This document shows positions 27,077 through 35,019 of a stretch of DNA of 64,000 bases, one piece after another; positions within the stretch are counted from its first letter, which is position 1, and every line of letters starts with the position of its first letter. The stretch comes from Solidesulfovibrio magneticus RS-1. Lineage in GTDB: Bacteria; Desulfobacterota; Desulfovibrionia; Desulfovibrionales; Desulfovibrionaceae. The DNA lies in assembly GCF_000010665.1 (NCBI RefSeq), contig NC_012796.1, positions 2,819,501 through 2,883,500 of the forward strand. Reading direction: 5' to 3'. Made by a program: the position numbers and the translations under genes. The notes under the pieces are model-generated. The model saw nothing but the letters and a program-made list of their open reading frames with translations, did not search any database and had not been told where the DNA came from.

Positions 27077-28420
27077 ATGAAAAACAAGCAGTATGACGAT
27101 GACGTACGAGAATTTATCGCCCTGCAAAACGGCGTGTTTCTCGTCGTCAGCACCGATGCCGTCTTCAACAAGAATCTGCGCAGCACCCTGCTTCGCCATC
27201 TCACCATCAAGGACGAGTGCGTCCACAACATTGCCGTCACCGAACAAATCCCCAAGCACATCAAGCAACTGCGTGCCAAAAACCACAAAATCGTCGTCTT
27301 CATCGAACGCGAATTAAACGGCCGCAACACGTCCGACGTCATCCGCTACCTGAAAAACGATTTTTCCAGCGACCTCTATGTCGTGGTGCTGACCACCGAG
27401 GTCGAGCGCGACAAGCTCGTCCTGCTCCACGAACTCGGCGCGGACAACATCATCACCAAGCCCATTTCGGCCGATACGCTCATTGAAAAGATCGCTTTCA
27501 CGGTCAAGCCCCGGGGACAGATCGGCGAACTCATGGACCAGGGCCGGCAATGCCTGGAAATGGGCGACGCCCTGGAAGCGGCCAAGATCGCCAAGCAGGT
27601 GCTTGAAGCCAAGGCCAACAGCCCTTCGGGCCTGCTCCTCATGGGCGACGCGTTGCGGGCGCTGGGCAAAAAGGACGAGGCCCTTCGGGCCTACACCCAG
27701 GCCGAAAAAGGTGCGCGCCTGTTTCTTGATCCCCTCAAAAAAATCGCCGAACTCCACCACGAGCAAGGCAATACCACCGAGGAACTCAAGTTCCTGGAAC
27801 GTCTGGACAAGCTCTCGCCGCTTAACGTCGAACGCAAGGTCGACATCGGCGCGGGCTACGTCAAGCTCGGGGAACCTGAAAAAGCCAAGGCGGCATTCGA
27901 CATGGCCGTGCGCATCGCCACCAAGGAAGCCCTGGACGCCGTCAGCCGGGTCACCCAGTCCATCGCCGCCCGTTGCATGGAGTCCGCTCCCGAACTGTCC
28001 GAGCAGTACCTGCGACAATCGCTCAATACCCGCAAGAACATGCTCGACCGCTCGGACATCGAGACCTTCAACCGACTAGGGCTGATGCTGCGCCGCCAGG
28101 GCAAGTGGCAGGAAGCCATCACGGAATACCGCAAGGCCCTCAAGATTTCCCCTGATGATCCTGGGCTTTATTACAACATCTCCATGGCCTACACCGAGGG
28201 CCGCCAGTACATTGAAGCCTACCAGTTCCTGGACCGGGCCTTGTCGCTCAATCCGGAACTGTGGAAAAACGGCGAGGCCGTGTGCTACAACATCGCCACC
28301 GTCTACCGCCGCTACGGCAAGAAAGACCCGGCCGTCGATTATCTGAAAAAAGCCTTGGAACTTAATCCGGGCTACGAAAAAGCCAAGGCCCTGCTGTTGG
28401 AAATGGGAGCCGGGCGCTAA
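27077..28420 (+). CDS. Pseudo-receiver domain plus TPR protein
   Basis: A 447-residue protein from the ATG at 27077; an in-frame GTG at 26993 would overlap panB. Residues 17-130 resemble a response-regulator receiver (GVFLVVSTDAVFNKNLRSTL, YVVVLTTEVERDKLVLLHELGADNIITKPISADTLIEKI). At the phospho-acceptor position of strand 3, however, the residue is glutamate, E77 (VVFIERELNG), so normal phosphorylation is not expected. From about 140 onward there are at least seven TPR-like units ending in YLKKALELNPGYEKAKALL. It probably acts as a scaffold or constitutively 'on' receiver; the partner is unknown. Confidence 0.85.
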   Translation: MKNKQYDDDVREFIALQNGVFLVVSTDAVFNKNLRSTLLRHLTIKDECVHNIAVTEQIPKHIKQLRAKNHKIVVFIERELNGRNTSDVIRYLKNDFSSDLYVVVLTTEVERDKLVLLHELGADNIITKPISADTLIEKIAFTVKPRGQIGELMDQGRQCLEMGDALEAAKIAKQVLEAKANSPSGLLLMGDALRALGKKDEALRAYTQAEKGARLFLDPLKKIAELHHEQGNTTEELKFLERLDKLSPLNVERKVDIGAGYVKLGEPEKAKAAFDMAVRIATKEALDAVSRVTQSIAARCMESAPELSEQYLRQSLNTRKNMLDRSDIETFNRLGLMLRRQGKWQEAITEYRKALKISPDDPGLYYNISMAYTEGRQYIEAYQFLDRALSLNPELWKNGEAVCYNIATVYRRYGKKDPAVDYLKKALELNPGYEKAKALLLEMGAGR

Positions 28421-28592
28421 AGACGGCCGTTTTGTCTCCCCCGGCGGCCCCTTGAGCGAGATTGCCGCCCGAAAGCCACGTCCACGCCGCTTGACGCCGT
28501 AAGCGTCAACATCGCGCCCCTGAAACAGCCTAACATCCTCTCCGCGCCAGCCCCAAGCCCGGCCGGCGACTCGCATAACCGGAGCCATCCCC

Positions 28593-29390
28593 ATGTTCGT
28601 GCATCCCCAGTTCGATCCCGTGGCCGTCAGCCTCGGCCCCTTGTCCATCCGCTGGTACGGCCTCATGTACTTGATCGGCTTCGCCGCGGCCTGGCTGCTC
28701 GGGCGCTATCGGGCCTCGCGCCCGGGTTCGGGCTGGACGCCGCTGCAGGTCGACGATCTCGTCACCTACATGGTCCTTGGCGTGGTCGTCGGCGGCCGGC
28801 TGGGCTACATGCTGTTTTACGATCTGCCGGCCTTTCTGGCCAATCCCCTGAGCCTGGTCCAGGTCTGGCAAGGGGGGATGTCCTTTCACGGCGGCTTTCT
28901 CGGCGTGCTGGCGGTGGTGTGGTTTTTTGGACGAAAAACCGGCAAGGGCTTCTGGGGCGTGGCCGACTTTACCGCTCCCTTGGCTCCGTTCGGACTTTTT
29001 GCCGGCCGTATCGGCAACTTCATCAACGGCGAGCTGTGGGGCAAAGCCACTGACCTGCCCTGGGGCGTGGTGTTCCCCGATCCTCGGGCCGGCGGCGTGC
29101 CGCGCCATCCCTCCCAGCTCTACGAAGCGCTGCTCGAAGGCGCGGCGCTGTTTCTCATCGTCTGGCTCTATTCCAGCAAAAAGCGCCAATCCGGCGCGGT
29201 CAGCGGCGTGTTTTGCGTCTGCTACGGCCTGTTCCGCTTCGCCGTGGAGTTGGTGCGCCTGCCCGATCCCCAACTCGGCTACCTGGCCTTTGGCTGGCTG
29301 ACCATGGGGCAGCTTCTCAGCCTTCCGGTCATCGTTTTCGGGCTGTGGCTCCTCGCCCGTCGGGCCCCGGACCAAAACGCCTCACAGTAA
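28593..29390 (+). CDS. lgt: Prolipoprotein diacylglyceryl transferase
   Basis: Inner-membrane enzyme that transfers diacylglycerol from phosphatidylglycerol to the lipobox cysteine of prolipoproteins. 265 residues with seven hydrophobic segments. Signatures: [12 protein letters not shown] near the N-terminus, [11 protein letters not shown] with the essential histidine, and [14 protein letters not shown], the Lgt signature with its conserved arginine. [14 protein letters not shown] and the C-terminal [12 protein letters not shown] follow. CCGGAG lies before the start. Monocistronic in appearance. Confidence 0.96.
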   Translation: MFVHPQFDPVAVSLGPLSIRWYGLMYLIGFAAAWLLGRYRASRPGSGWTPLQVDDLVTYMVLGVVVGGRLGYMLFYDLPAFLANPLSLVQVWQGGMSFHGGFLGVLAVVWFFGRKTGKGFWGVADFTAPLAPFGLFAGRIGNFINGELWGKATDLPWGVVFPDPRAGGVPRHPSQLYEALLEGAALFLIVWLYSSKKRQSGAVSGVFCVCYGLFRFAVELVRLPDPQLGYLAFGWLTMGQLLSLPVIVFGLWLLARRAPDQNASQ

Positions 29391-29497
29391 CCCGACAAGC
29401 ACTTCCAGTGGGAAAACCTGCCGGGGCCTGAGCCGGCGCGACGCCGCAGGCGCTTTTCGCCAATGCAACGCCAGACCCCGCCCGGACGGATTGCACC

Positions 29498-29776
29498 CTA
29501 TTCCTTGTGCAGGGGAATAAGCAAAAAGTCCCCGCACAGATCCTCGGCCTGGGTTTCCGGCCACATGGCCACATAGCTCTTGCCCCGGGCCTGCTCCACC
29601 GGCACGGTGGCCGGCGACGGCGCATGGCGCTTGCAATAGCCCCACTCCCCGCCCTGCATCTCCTCGGGCGGACAATAGCGGTGTTCGGGGGGAATCGGCC
29701 CCTTCCAGTACCGGCACATCCTGCACTTCTGCTTCATCCTGCCTGCCTTGGCATACGCCTTTTCAGCCATGGTCAT
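29498..29776 (-). CDS. Small Cys-rich protein, function unknown
   Basis: A 92-residue protein with five cysteines in the first half, CRMC, YCPPEE and YCKRHAP, plus one in EDLCGD. The spacing suggests a small zinc or iron-sulfur binding fold. No signal peptide. Its start overlaps the stop of the glutaminyl cyclotransferase gene in an ATGA junction (29773-29776), so the two are probably translated together. I do not recognise the family. Confidence 0.7.
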   Translation of the reverse strand: MTMAEKAYAKAGRMKQKCRMCRYWKGPIPPEHRYCPPEEMQGGEWGYCKRHAPSPATVPVEQARGKSYVAMWPETQAEDLCGDFLLIPLHKE

Positions 29777-30600
29777 GGTTTTGCTCCGCCGCCAAGCCCC
29801 GACAGGGGAGACCCGCCCGTGGGCAGTCCCGGCACGGCGATTTCATTTATTTCGGGCCAACGCTTGCCCGTGACCCAGACCCGGCCCGTGGCCGGATCGT
29901 GGGCGATGCCATTAAGCACGTTCTCGAAATCCACGGCCACCGTCCCAGGACGCAATCCCGAACAATCCACCCAGGCCGCGACCTGTCCCGTGGCCGGGTC
30001 GATGACGGCGATACGGGTGTCGCCCCAGACGTTGGCCCAAATGCGGCCGGCCACGGTTTCCAGTTCATTGAGCCGGGAAACGGGCCGGCCATCGTCGGTG
30101 ACGGCGACCGATCCCAGGGCGGCCATGGTCTTGGGATCGTAAAAAAACAGCTGGTCCGAGCCGTCGCTGACCACGAGCCGGCCATCCAGGCCGCACGCGC
30201 CCCAGCCTTCGGTGGGCAGGGCCAGCTCGCCCCGGGACGAGAGATCGGAGGGGTCGGCCAGAAGCACCCGCCCTTCCCGCCAGGTGAGTTGGTACAGGGA
30301 ACCGCCGCTCAGGGCCAGGCCCTCGCCGAAAAGCTCGCGAGGCAGTTCGCGCCGGGCAAGGACCTGTCCCGTGGCCGGATCGACCCGGCGCAGGCTGGAA
30401 CGGCCGTAGAGTCCGGTGCTCTCGTAAAACACGCCGTCGCTGTAGAGAAGGCCCTGGGTGAAGGCGCTCGGATCATGGGGCAGCCGGGCCTTGACCACGA
30501 CAGGCAGCACCGGGGCAGCGTCGGACAAGACCGGCAAGAATATGAGAAAGGCCAATATGGCCGCCCCGCCAAGAGCCAGCCGTTTAATAATCCAGGACAT
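29773..30600 (-). CDS. Glutaminyl-peptide cyclotransferase (bacterial QC type)
   Basis: Exported five-bladed beta-propeller enzyme that converts N-terminal glutamine to pyroglutamate. The frame continues upstream into the sigma-54 regulator, but the start is at 30600, where a signal peptide begins ([27 protein letters not shown]). The mature part shows the family pattern: ARLPHDPSAFTQGLLYSDGVFYESTGLYGRSSLR, QLTWREGRVLLADP, EGWGACGLDGRLVVSDGSDQLFFYDP, RLNELETVAGRIWANVWGD and the C-terminal LNGIAHDPATGRVWVTGKRWPE. The start overlaps the end of the regulator gene by 17 bp, so the two form an operon. Confidence 0.88.
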   Translation of the reverse strand: MSWIIKRLALGGAAILAFLIFLPVLSDAAPVLPVVVKARLPHDPSAFTQGLLYSDGVFYESTGLYGRSSLRRVDPATGQVLARRELPRELFGEGLALSGGSLYQLTWREGRVLLADPSDLSSRGELALPTEGWGACGLDGRLVVSDGSDQLFFYDPKTMAALGSVAVTDDGRPVSRLNELETVAGRIWANVWGDTRIAVIDPATGQVAAWVDCSGLRPGTVAVDFENVLNGIAHDPATGRVWVTGKRWPEINEIAVPGLPTGGSPLSGLGGGAKP

Positions 30601-31960
30601 GTTTGGAATCCACACCGTAGCGGCGCATGCGGTTGAGGATGGTGCCCCGGCTGACGCCAAGCAGGCGCGCGGCCTCGGAACGGTTGCCGCCGGCCCGGCG
30701 CAGGGCGTCCACCAGCTCGTCGCGGCCGGCCTCGACGGGCGCCGCCGCCCGACAGACCTCGCGCAGGGCGTCAGGAGCGGCCGCTGCGATAAGCGCCGGC
30801 GGCAGATGCCTTGGCTCCACCGGCCCGGCGTCGGTGACGACAAAGGCGTATTCCAGGGCGCTTTTGAGTTCGCGCACATTGCCCGGCCAGGGATGGGCAG
30901 CCAGCAGGCGCATGGCTTCGGGAGCGATGGAGGGAACCGGCCGGCCGGCCTGATGGGCCAGACGGCACAGGAAGTGTTCGGCCAGGGGGGCCAGATCGTC
31001 CAACCGGTCGCGCAGGGGCGGCAAGGTGATGGGGATGACATTGACCCGGAAGAACAGGTCCTCCCGAAAGCGCCCCTCGGCCACGAGCCGGGCCAGATCG
31101 CGGTTGGTGGCCGAGATGACGCGCACGTCGGCCCGCACCGGCCGGCTCTCGCCCACCCGCTCGAAGGTCTTGGATTCGAGCACGCGCAACAGCTTGACCT
31201 GTATCGACGCCGGGGCGTCGCCGATTTCGTCCAGAAAAATGTCGCCGCCGTCGGCGGCCTCGAACCGACCCTGACGGTGGCGCGTCGCGCCGGTGAAAGC
31301 GCCCTTGGCATGGCCGAAGAGTTCGCTTTCCAGGAGCGATTCGGTCAGGGCGGCACAGCTAAACGGCACAAAAGGCCCCCGTCGACGCCGGCCGATCTCG
31401 TGGATGGCCCGGGCGGCCAATTCCTTGCCGGTGCCGGATTCGCCGGTGATGAGCACCGGCGCGTCGCTGCCGGCGGCCCGCTCCAGAAGATCAAAGACCC
31501 GGCGCATGGCCTCGGATTCGCCGATCAGGCCGTGAAAGCCCTCCTCGGCCGAAAGCAGGCGGGTGAGTTCTTCCACCTTGCGGTCCAGGCCCACGACCTC
31601 GGAAAGGTCGGTGAGAGTCTCCACGGCAAAAAGCGGTTTGCCCGCAGCATCGCGCAGCAGCGTCTGGTTTTTGAGCACCGGCAGATACGAGCCGTCCTTG
31701 CGACGGATGGTGCAATGTTTGGCCCGGGTGGTCTTTTCGGCAAAAAGGCGGCACCAAGCCGCGCCGCCCTGGCCGCGCTCGCGCTGGCAGCCGTCGCAGT
31801 CGAGCACGCTGCAGGCATGGCCCAGGAGCTCGTCCCGGGCATAGCCGGTCATCCGGGACAGGGCTTCGTTGATCATGACGATGCCGCCGTCGGCCCCAAC
31901 CAGGAGCAACCCCTCGCTCATGGTGTTCACGATGGCTGCCAGGTGCTGCTCAAATTCCAC
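30584..31960 (-). CDS. PAS-domain sigma-54-dependent transcriptional activator
   Basis: Enhancer-binding protein of 458 residues. An N-terminal PAS domain (about 5-120) carries five cysteines, C50, C55, C58, C70 and C83 ([10 protein letters not shown]...WCRLF...KHC), which could bind a metal or sense redox. The AAA+ domain has Walker A G173-E180 (GESGTGKE), the sigma-54 contact loop GAFTGA at 220-225, Walker [11 protein letters not shown] and the arginine-finger region. A Fis-type helix-turn-helix ends the protein ([24 protein letters not shown]). It overlaps the cyclotransferase gene downstream. The target promoters are unknown. Confidence 0.93.
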   Translation of the reverse strand: MEFEQHLAAIVNTMSEGLLLVGADGGIVMINEALSRMTGYARDELLGHACSVLDCDGCQRERGQGGAAWCRLFAEKTTRAKHCTIRRKDGSYLPVLKNQTLLRDAAGKPLFAVETLTDLSEVVGLDRKVEELTRLLSAEEGFHGLIGESEAMRRVFDLLERAAGSDAPVLITGESGTGKELAARAIHEIGRRRRGPFVPFSCAALTESLLESELFGHAKGAFTGATRHRQGRFEAADGGDIFLDEIGDAPASIQVKLLRVLESKTFERVGESRPVRADVRVISATNRDLARLVAEGRFREDLFFRVNVIPITLPPLRDRLDDLAPLAEHFLCRLAHQAGRPVPSIAPEAMRLLAAHPWPGNVRELKSALEYAFVVTDAGPVEPRHLPPALIAAAAPDALREVCRAAAPVEAGRDELVDALRRAGGNRSEAARLLGVSRGTILNRMRRYGVDSKHVLDY

Positions 31961-32138
31961 GGCGGCTCCGCTTGGGTCCTACGCTGGGAAAGGTGTTGGG
32001 ATTTAGGCCGCATCGGCCACTGTTTGCTCGTTATCCCAAACCGTTAGCAGATCAGGCACGATCATGCAAGAAACGTGGGGAGGCCAAAACGGCGCGGCGG
32101 CCCTTCCGCCGCCGCGTGGCCTGTGTTATCTACGGGCC

Positions 32139-32309
32139 ATGAACGATATCCTGATCTTTTGCGCCGTGCTCGTCGGCTGGTTCGTGGTGGTCCGCTTCGT
32201 CTTCCCCAGGCTCGGCATCCGGGGCTGAGGCATCGACACGGGGTGCGGTCCGCGCCCCGGCAAGCCTTCCTCTGCTCCAGGCGACAAAGAGGATTGGCCT
32301 AAAAGCTGA
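32139..32309 (+). CDS. Candidate small membrane selenoprotein (in-frame TGA at 32226)
   Basis: The ATG at 32139 opens 29 codons encoding a single membrane helix (ILIFCAVLVGWFVVVRFVF then PRLGIRG). The frame then meets TGA at 32226-32228, continues 26 codons as a hydrophilic Gly/Pro/Cys/Lys tail (GIDTGCGPRPGKPSSAPG, then DKEDWPKS) and stops at 32307-32309, 11 bp into the convergent barrel gene. Eighteen bases after the TGA is a GGTC in the loop of an 8-bp GC hairpin (32239-32259), the same spacing and loop as E. coli fdhF SECIS. Read as Sec, the product has 56 residues with U30 and C36. The ribosome-binding site is weak. If TGA is a stop, a 29-residue membrane peptide (32139-32228) remains. 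Confidence 0.45.
32239..32259 (+). promoter_or_regulatory. SECIS-like hairpin downstream of TGA
   Basis: CGGGGTGC (32239-32246), loop GGTCC (32247-32251), GCGCCCCG (32252-32259): eight pairs including one G-U. The loop starts with GG and contains GGUC, 18 nt after the TGA at 32226. Bacterial SECIS elements require guanines at the start of the apical loop and a spacing of about 16-37 nt; E. coli fdhF has GGUC at the same 18-nt distance. GC-rich hairpins are common in this genome, so chance cannot be excluded. Confidence 0.45.
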
Positions 32310-32865
32310 TCTTGAGGCCGATGTTGCCGCCGACGCTGTTGACGCCGTTATCGGAAAACGCGCCCAGATGCTGGTAACGTCCGGCAGCCTTGAGGCTGAC
32401 GTTCTTGCCCAGGGCCACGGACGCGCCGAGGTCGGCCTGGCCGGTTCCGGCCTGCTTGGACCCGTTGTAGGGCAGCTCCTTGTCGGAGAAAACGCCGCCG
32501 CCGCCCGCGCCGACGAAAAGCGTCCCCTTGGGCGTGCGCACGAAGTTCCAACGGGCCATGGCCGCGACGCCGGCGGCGTTGGTGGTTTCCTGTCTGGAGG
32601 CCATGCCGAGCGGCGTCGGCGTCTTGGTAGTCTGATCCACGGCGTAGCCCAGGCCCTCGGCCTCAATGGCCACGCCGTCGGCGACGTAATGGCCGGCCGC
32701 GCCGCCGTAGGTGCCGACCACGTTGACGTTGGGGTTGGTGGTTGCGTAGACGCCGCCCCGGGGTTCGACGTAGCTCGTCCCCTGGGTATACTCCTGGGCT
32801 GCGGCCAGGGCAGGCGGGGCCAGCGCGGCAAAAGCCGCGAGCAGGGTGGCGATGGCACGGTTCAT
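32299..32865 (-). CDS. Small outer-membrane beta-barrel-like protein
   Basis: A 188-residue exported protein. The signal peptide is MNRAIATLLAAFAALAPPALAAAQ. The rest is Gly/Ala-rich alternating sequence (GGVYATTNPNVNVVGTYGGAAGHYVADGVAIEAEG, GTLFVGAGGGGVFSD, NVSLKAAGRYQHLGAFSDNGVN) ending in a phenylalanine after alternating hydrophobics (GGNIGLKISF), the usual insertion signal for outer-membrane barrels. It resembles small OmpW/PagL-like eight-stranded proteins in layout; the exact family is not certain. Convergent with the candidate selenoprotein gene. Confidence 0.75.
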   Translation of the reverse strand: MNRAIATLLAAFAALAPPALAAAQEYTQGTSYVEPRGGVYATTNPNVNVVGTYGGAAGHYVADGVAIEAEGLGYAVDQTTKTPTPLGMASRQETTNAAGVAAMARWNFVRTPKGTLFVGAGGGGVFSDKELPYNGSKQAGTGQADLGASVALGKNVSLKAAGRYQHLGAFSDNGVNSVGGNIGLKISF

Positions 32866-32900
32866 GTTTGGCTCCTTGCGGCCCGGCGACCCGCCGGGTT

Positions 32901-33290
32901 TCAGTGCATGAACGACTTGACGGTTTGGGGTTTGGCCTCGGTCTTGGCCGCGGGCAGCTTTTCGAGAATCACGGCCGTGCCGTAGCAGGAAAAATAGCGT
33001 GAGCCGTCAGGATGGAAGGCCACGTTTTCCTGATAGCCGATGATGGCGTCGGCCCCGATGTCCAGGGCGCTGGCCGTCAGGCCATAGAAGGCGCACTCGG
33101 AGTCGAAGCCCCGGCCGCTGACCAGGCCAAGGACCCGCCGGATCTTGCGGCCTTCGAGCCCGGGGGTGGTGACCACCGGAAACTTGCCGCTGAAAAAGAG
33201 TTCCTTGGCGTTTTTGAGCCGCGCGCCCTTCTTGAGTTCTTCGTGGCGTTCGCGGATTTTCTTGTCTGAGCCGGTGAAGAGGGAAAGCAT
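32901..33290 (-). CDS. YbjQ-like (UPF0145/DUF74) domain protein
   Basis: A 129-residue cytosolic protein. The core FPVVTTPGLEGRKIRRVLGLVSGRGF, followed by SALDIGADAIIGYQENVAFHPDGSRYFSCYGTAVIL, is the YbjQ/DUF74 pattern: a conserved start, a G-rich turn, then ADAIIGY and a GTAV end. Structures of this family form beta-rich pentamers of unknown biochemical role. A short basic N-terminal helix (KKIRERHEELKKGARLKNAKE) precedes the domain. It lies 35 bp from the barrel gene on the same strand, and both may share a transcript. Confidence 0.75.
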   Translation of the reverse strand: MLSLFTGSDKKIRERHEELKKGARLKNAKELFFSGKFPVVTTPGLEGRKIRRVLGLVSGRGFDSECAFYGLTASALDIGADAIIGYQENVAFHPDGSRYFSCYGTAVILEKLPAAKTEAKPQTVKSFMH

Positions 33291-33925
33291 GCCGTCCTCC
33301 TTGTCGTCACGTTGCGGCGGGCATTTCGCGGCCGCCTTCCTGTCTGTTCCGGCTTTTTCTTAGCAAAGAGCCTGCCAAGAAATTTATTTAATTATTTCAA
33401 AGAAAAAAAGCGCCACCTCGCGCGTTCGTCAAACCTTTGGCGGCAAAGTGCGTCGTCGCAGCGGCGGTCCATGAATCCGGCGACGCGCCCTTGAGGCGTC
33501 TGTTCGACGCGCCTCGCCGGCAGTCGTAACTCTCGGAGAGCCAGGTTTTTTTCTGGCGTCGTTGGGAAGCCCCGCAGCCCGAGGCGGCGGTCAGGGAACA
33601 GCACGGGACTCGGGATGGGCCCATCTGGTTCGACGCTGTCCCTGGCGGTTTCGGCTGCCCGCAGGATCGCCGGGTGGCGTACGGTTTTCTGGGCTGGTCT
33701 GATGTCAACGACGTCATGCCTCGCATGACCGCAGGGTCGCTGAGTGGCCTACGGGGAGTCCTTATCGACGCCCCCGGCGCTTTGCCGAGGGGCAGGAAGA
33801 ACGAGACCGTTTTTCCGCCGCTCCGGTCGGGCAAGGCCGGCCCTTGCTCGGCTCCTCGCCCCGCCGTCCTCTTCCTTGGCAACCTGTTGGAAGGCTCATG
33901 GCCGCCGGGCCAAATCCATTTGCGC
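33291..33925. other. Gene-free stretch rich in inverted and direct repeats
   Basis: About 640 bp without a convincing gene; the open frames here have odd Arg/Pro/Cys-rich composition and no recognisable domain. It holds CCAG-T7-CTGG (around 33541-33556). AGGGAACAGC (33593-33602) faces GCTGTCCCT (33635-33643), enclosing the palindrome GATGGGCCCATC (33614-33625). A 7-bp hairpin GTCATGC-CTC-GCATGAC lies at 33713-33729. A 24-nt direct repeat is present at 33661-33684 and 33731-33754 with 20 of 24 identical. A poly-T end on the minus strand lies near 33412-33398. A structured non-coding RNA or decayed DNA are both possible. Confidence 0.4.
33661..33754 (+). repeat. Imperfect 24-nt direct repeat pair
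   Basis: The 24-nt unit gcaggatcgc...ggcgtacgg at 33661-33684 recurs at 33731-33754 with four substitutions. The copies are 70 bp apart and both lie in the gene-free stretch, so they are not a coding repeat. Purpose unknown. Confidence 0.55.
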
Positions 33926-33955
33926 AAAAAAAAGCCGGGCCGCGACGACCCGGCT
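33926..33955 (-). terminator. Intrinsic terminator after the flagellar-type gene pair
   Basis: Read leftward: AGCCGGG, a 9-nt loop, CCCGGCT, then eight Ts (the plus strand shows A8 at 33926-33933). It lies 20 bp after the stop of the 116-residue gene and ends that transcript. Confidence 0.88.
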
Positions 33956-33975
33956 CATGATGCCAGAGGGATGCC

Positions 33976-34326
33976 TCAGCCGGCTTTGTCCAGATAGCGT
34001 CGCACGGCGGGATTGGGCCGCACGGTGGTGCGGTAGCCCGAAAGCCGCTGGTTCTCCTGCTTGGCCCTCTGCAGATCGGTTTGAAGTTCGGCGTGGAGGC
34101 GACGGGCTTCCACGGTGAGCTGGCCTTGCAGGTTGCGAAGCTTCAGCAGCTTGTCCCGAAGCAGGCCAATGCTCTCCGGATCGGCGCAGCGCCAGGCCAT
34201 CTCCAGCAGGCGGCCGCGATCCTTGGCCAAAAGTTCGGCTTCTTCAATTTCGCCGGCCAGAAGATGGTGCAGTTCGCGTTCACCGGTGGCCAGGGCCGCT
34301 TCAAGGAATTCAAGCTTGTCGGACAT
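33976..34326 (-). CDS. Coiled-coil protein, possible FlgN/FliT-type flagellar chaperone
   Basis: A 116-residue, almost wholly helical protein with heptad-like spacing (LEFLEAALATGERELHHLLAGEIEEAELLAKDRGRLLEMAW, LRDKLLKLRNLQGQLTVEARRLHAELQTDLQRAKQENQRLSGY). Size, helix content and the central RGRLLEMAW segment resemble flagellar export chaperones of the FlgN/FliT group, but similarity is too low to be sure. It starts 4 bp after the stop of the preceding 201-residue gene, so the two are an operon, closed by a strong terminator. Confidence 0.7.
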   Translation of the reverse strand: MSDKLEFLEAALATGERELHHLLAGEIEEAELLAKDRGRLLEMAWRCADPESIGLLRDKLLKLRNLQGQLTVEARRLHAELQTDLQRAKQENQRLSGYRTTVRPNPAVRRYLDKAG

Positions 34327-34330
34327 GGCG

Positions 34331-34936
34331 TTATTCCTTCACGGTGCGCTCGAAACCGGTCAGCAGTTCGCCGATGACGCCCTTGAACCGGGCCATGGCC
34401 GGAATGAATTCGTATTCCAGCAGATCGGCAAGCAAAATCCAGTCTTCGTTTTCCAGCACTTCGAGCATTTCGGAAAACAGGTTGGACACCTCGTCGGCGA
34501 CGGCGTTGAAGGCAGGATCGGCCGTTCTCAGGGCCTCGCCGCGCAGCACGCCGATCATGTTGAGGAAGTCGCGGGTGACGTCCATGAGGTCCTGGTAGAC
34601 TTCCAGGGCTTCGGCGTCGTCGGCCTGACGGAACAGCTCGGCCACCCGGCGCGCGCCGTGGTCCATGAGCTGGACGACTTTGCTCATCTCCCGGGTGATT
34701 TCCAGGGCCATGTCGGCCACGGGCATGCTGCGGACTTCGACGGATTCGATCTCGTCGATCTCGATGTCCTCGGCCTGGTGCGGGTAGATCTCGGAAAAAC
34801 TTTCATTGTTGACGAACACATCCGTGACGACCCGGCCTTCAAGCTCGTTGGTCTCCATGATGCGCAGAAGGATTTCCTCAAGATTGTGAAACTGCTTGAT
34901 CTCCATGCCGGTTGACCGGCCATCCACACTGATCAT
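34331..34936 (-). CDS. Conserved helical protein of unknown function
   Basis: A 201-residue acidic protein from the ATG at 34936, which has GGGAGG directly upstream; a longer frame to 35167 has no homologous character. The N-terminal half has EIKQFHNLEEILLRIMETNELEGRVVTDVFVNNESFSEIYPHQAEDIEIDEIESVEV, a mixed region. The rest is helical (DMALEITREMSKVVQLMDHGARRVAELFRQADD, LLEYEFIPAMARFKGVIGELL). No signal peptide or membrane span. Gene order (heptosyltransferase-like gene, this gene, chaperone-like gene) makes a flagellar or surface-glycosylation role plausible. I do not recognise a domain. Confidence 0.75.
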   Translation of the reverse strand: MISVDGRSTGMEIKQFHNLEEILLRIMETNELEGRVVTDVFVNNESFSEIYPHQAEDIEIDEIESVEVRSMPVADMALEITREMSKVVQLMDHGARRVAELFRQADDAEALEVYQDLMDVTRDFLNMIGVLRGEALRTADPAFNAVADEVSNLFSEMLEVLENEDWILLADLLEYEFIPAMARFKGVIGELLTGFERTVKE

Positions 34937-35019
34937 GTCGCGCCTCCCTCTGGAGTTGTTGTCGAAGGGTAAGGATTTCCTTCCCGCCCCATTTCTTACA
35001 ACAACCGTGCCAAAAGGAG

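Noticed and set aside
29773-31311. 512-codon frame fusing antisense-like sequence to the cyclotransferase
   Set aside because: The upstream part overlaps the sigma-54 activator in another frame; a signal peptide starting at 30600 marks the true beginning.
33397-33927. 176-codon minus-strand frame in the gene-free stretch
   Set aside because: Arg/Pro/Cys/Trp-rich, no domain, no ribosome-binding site; the region looks structured rather than coding.
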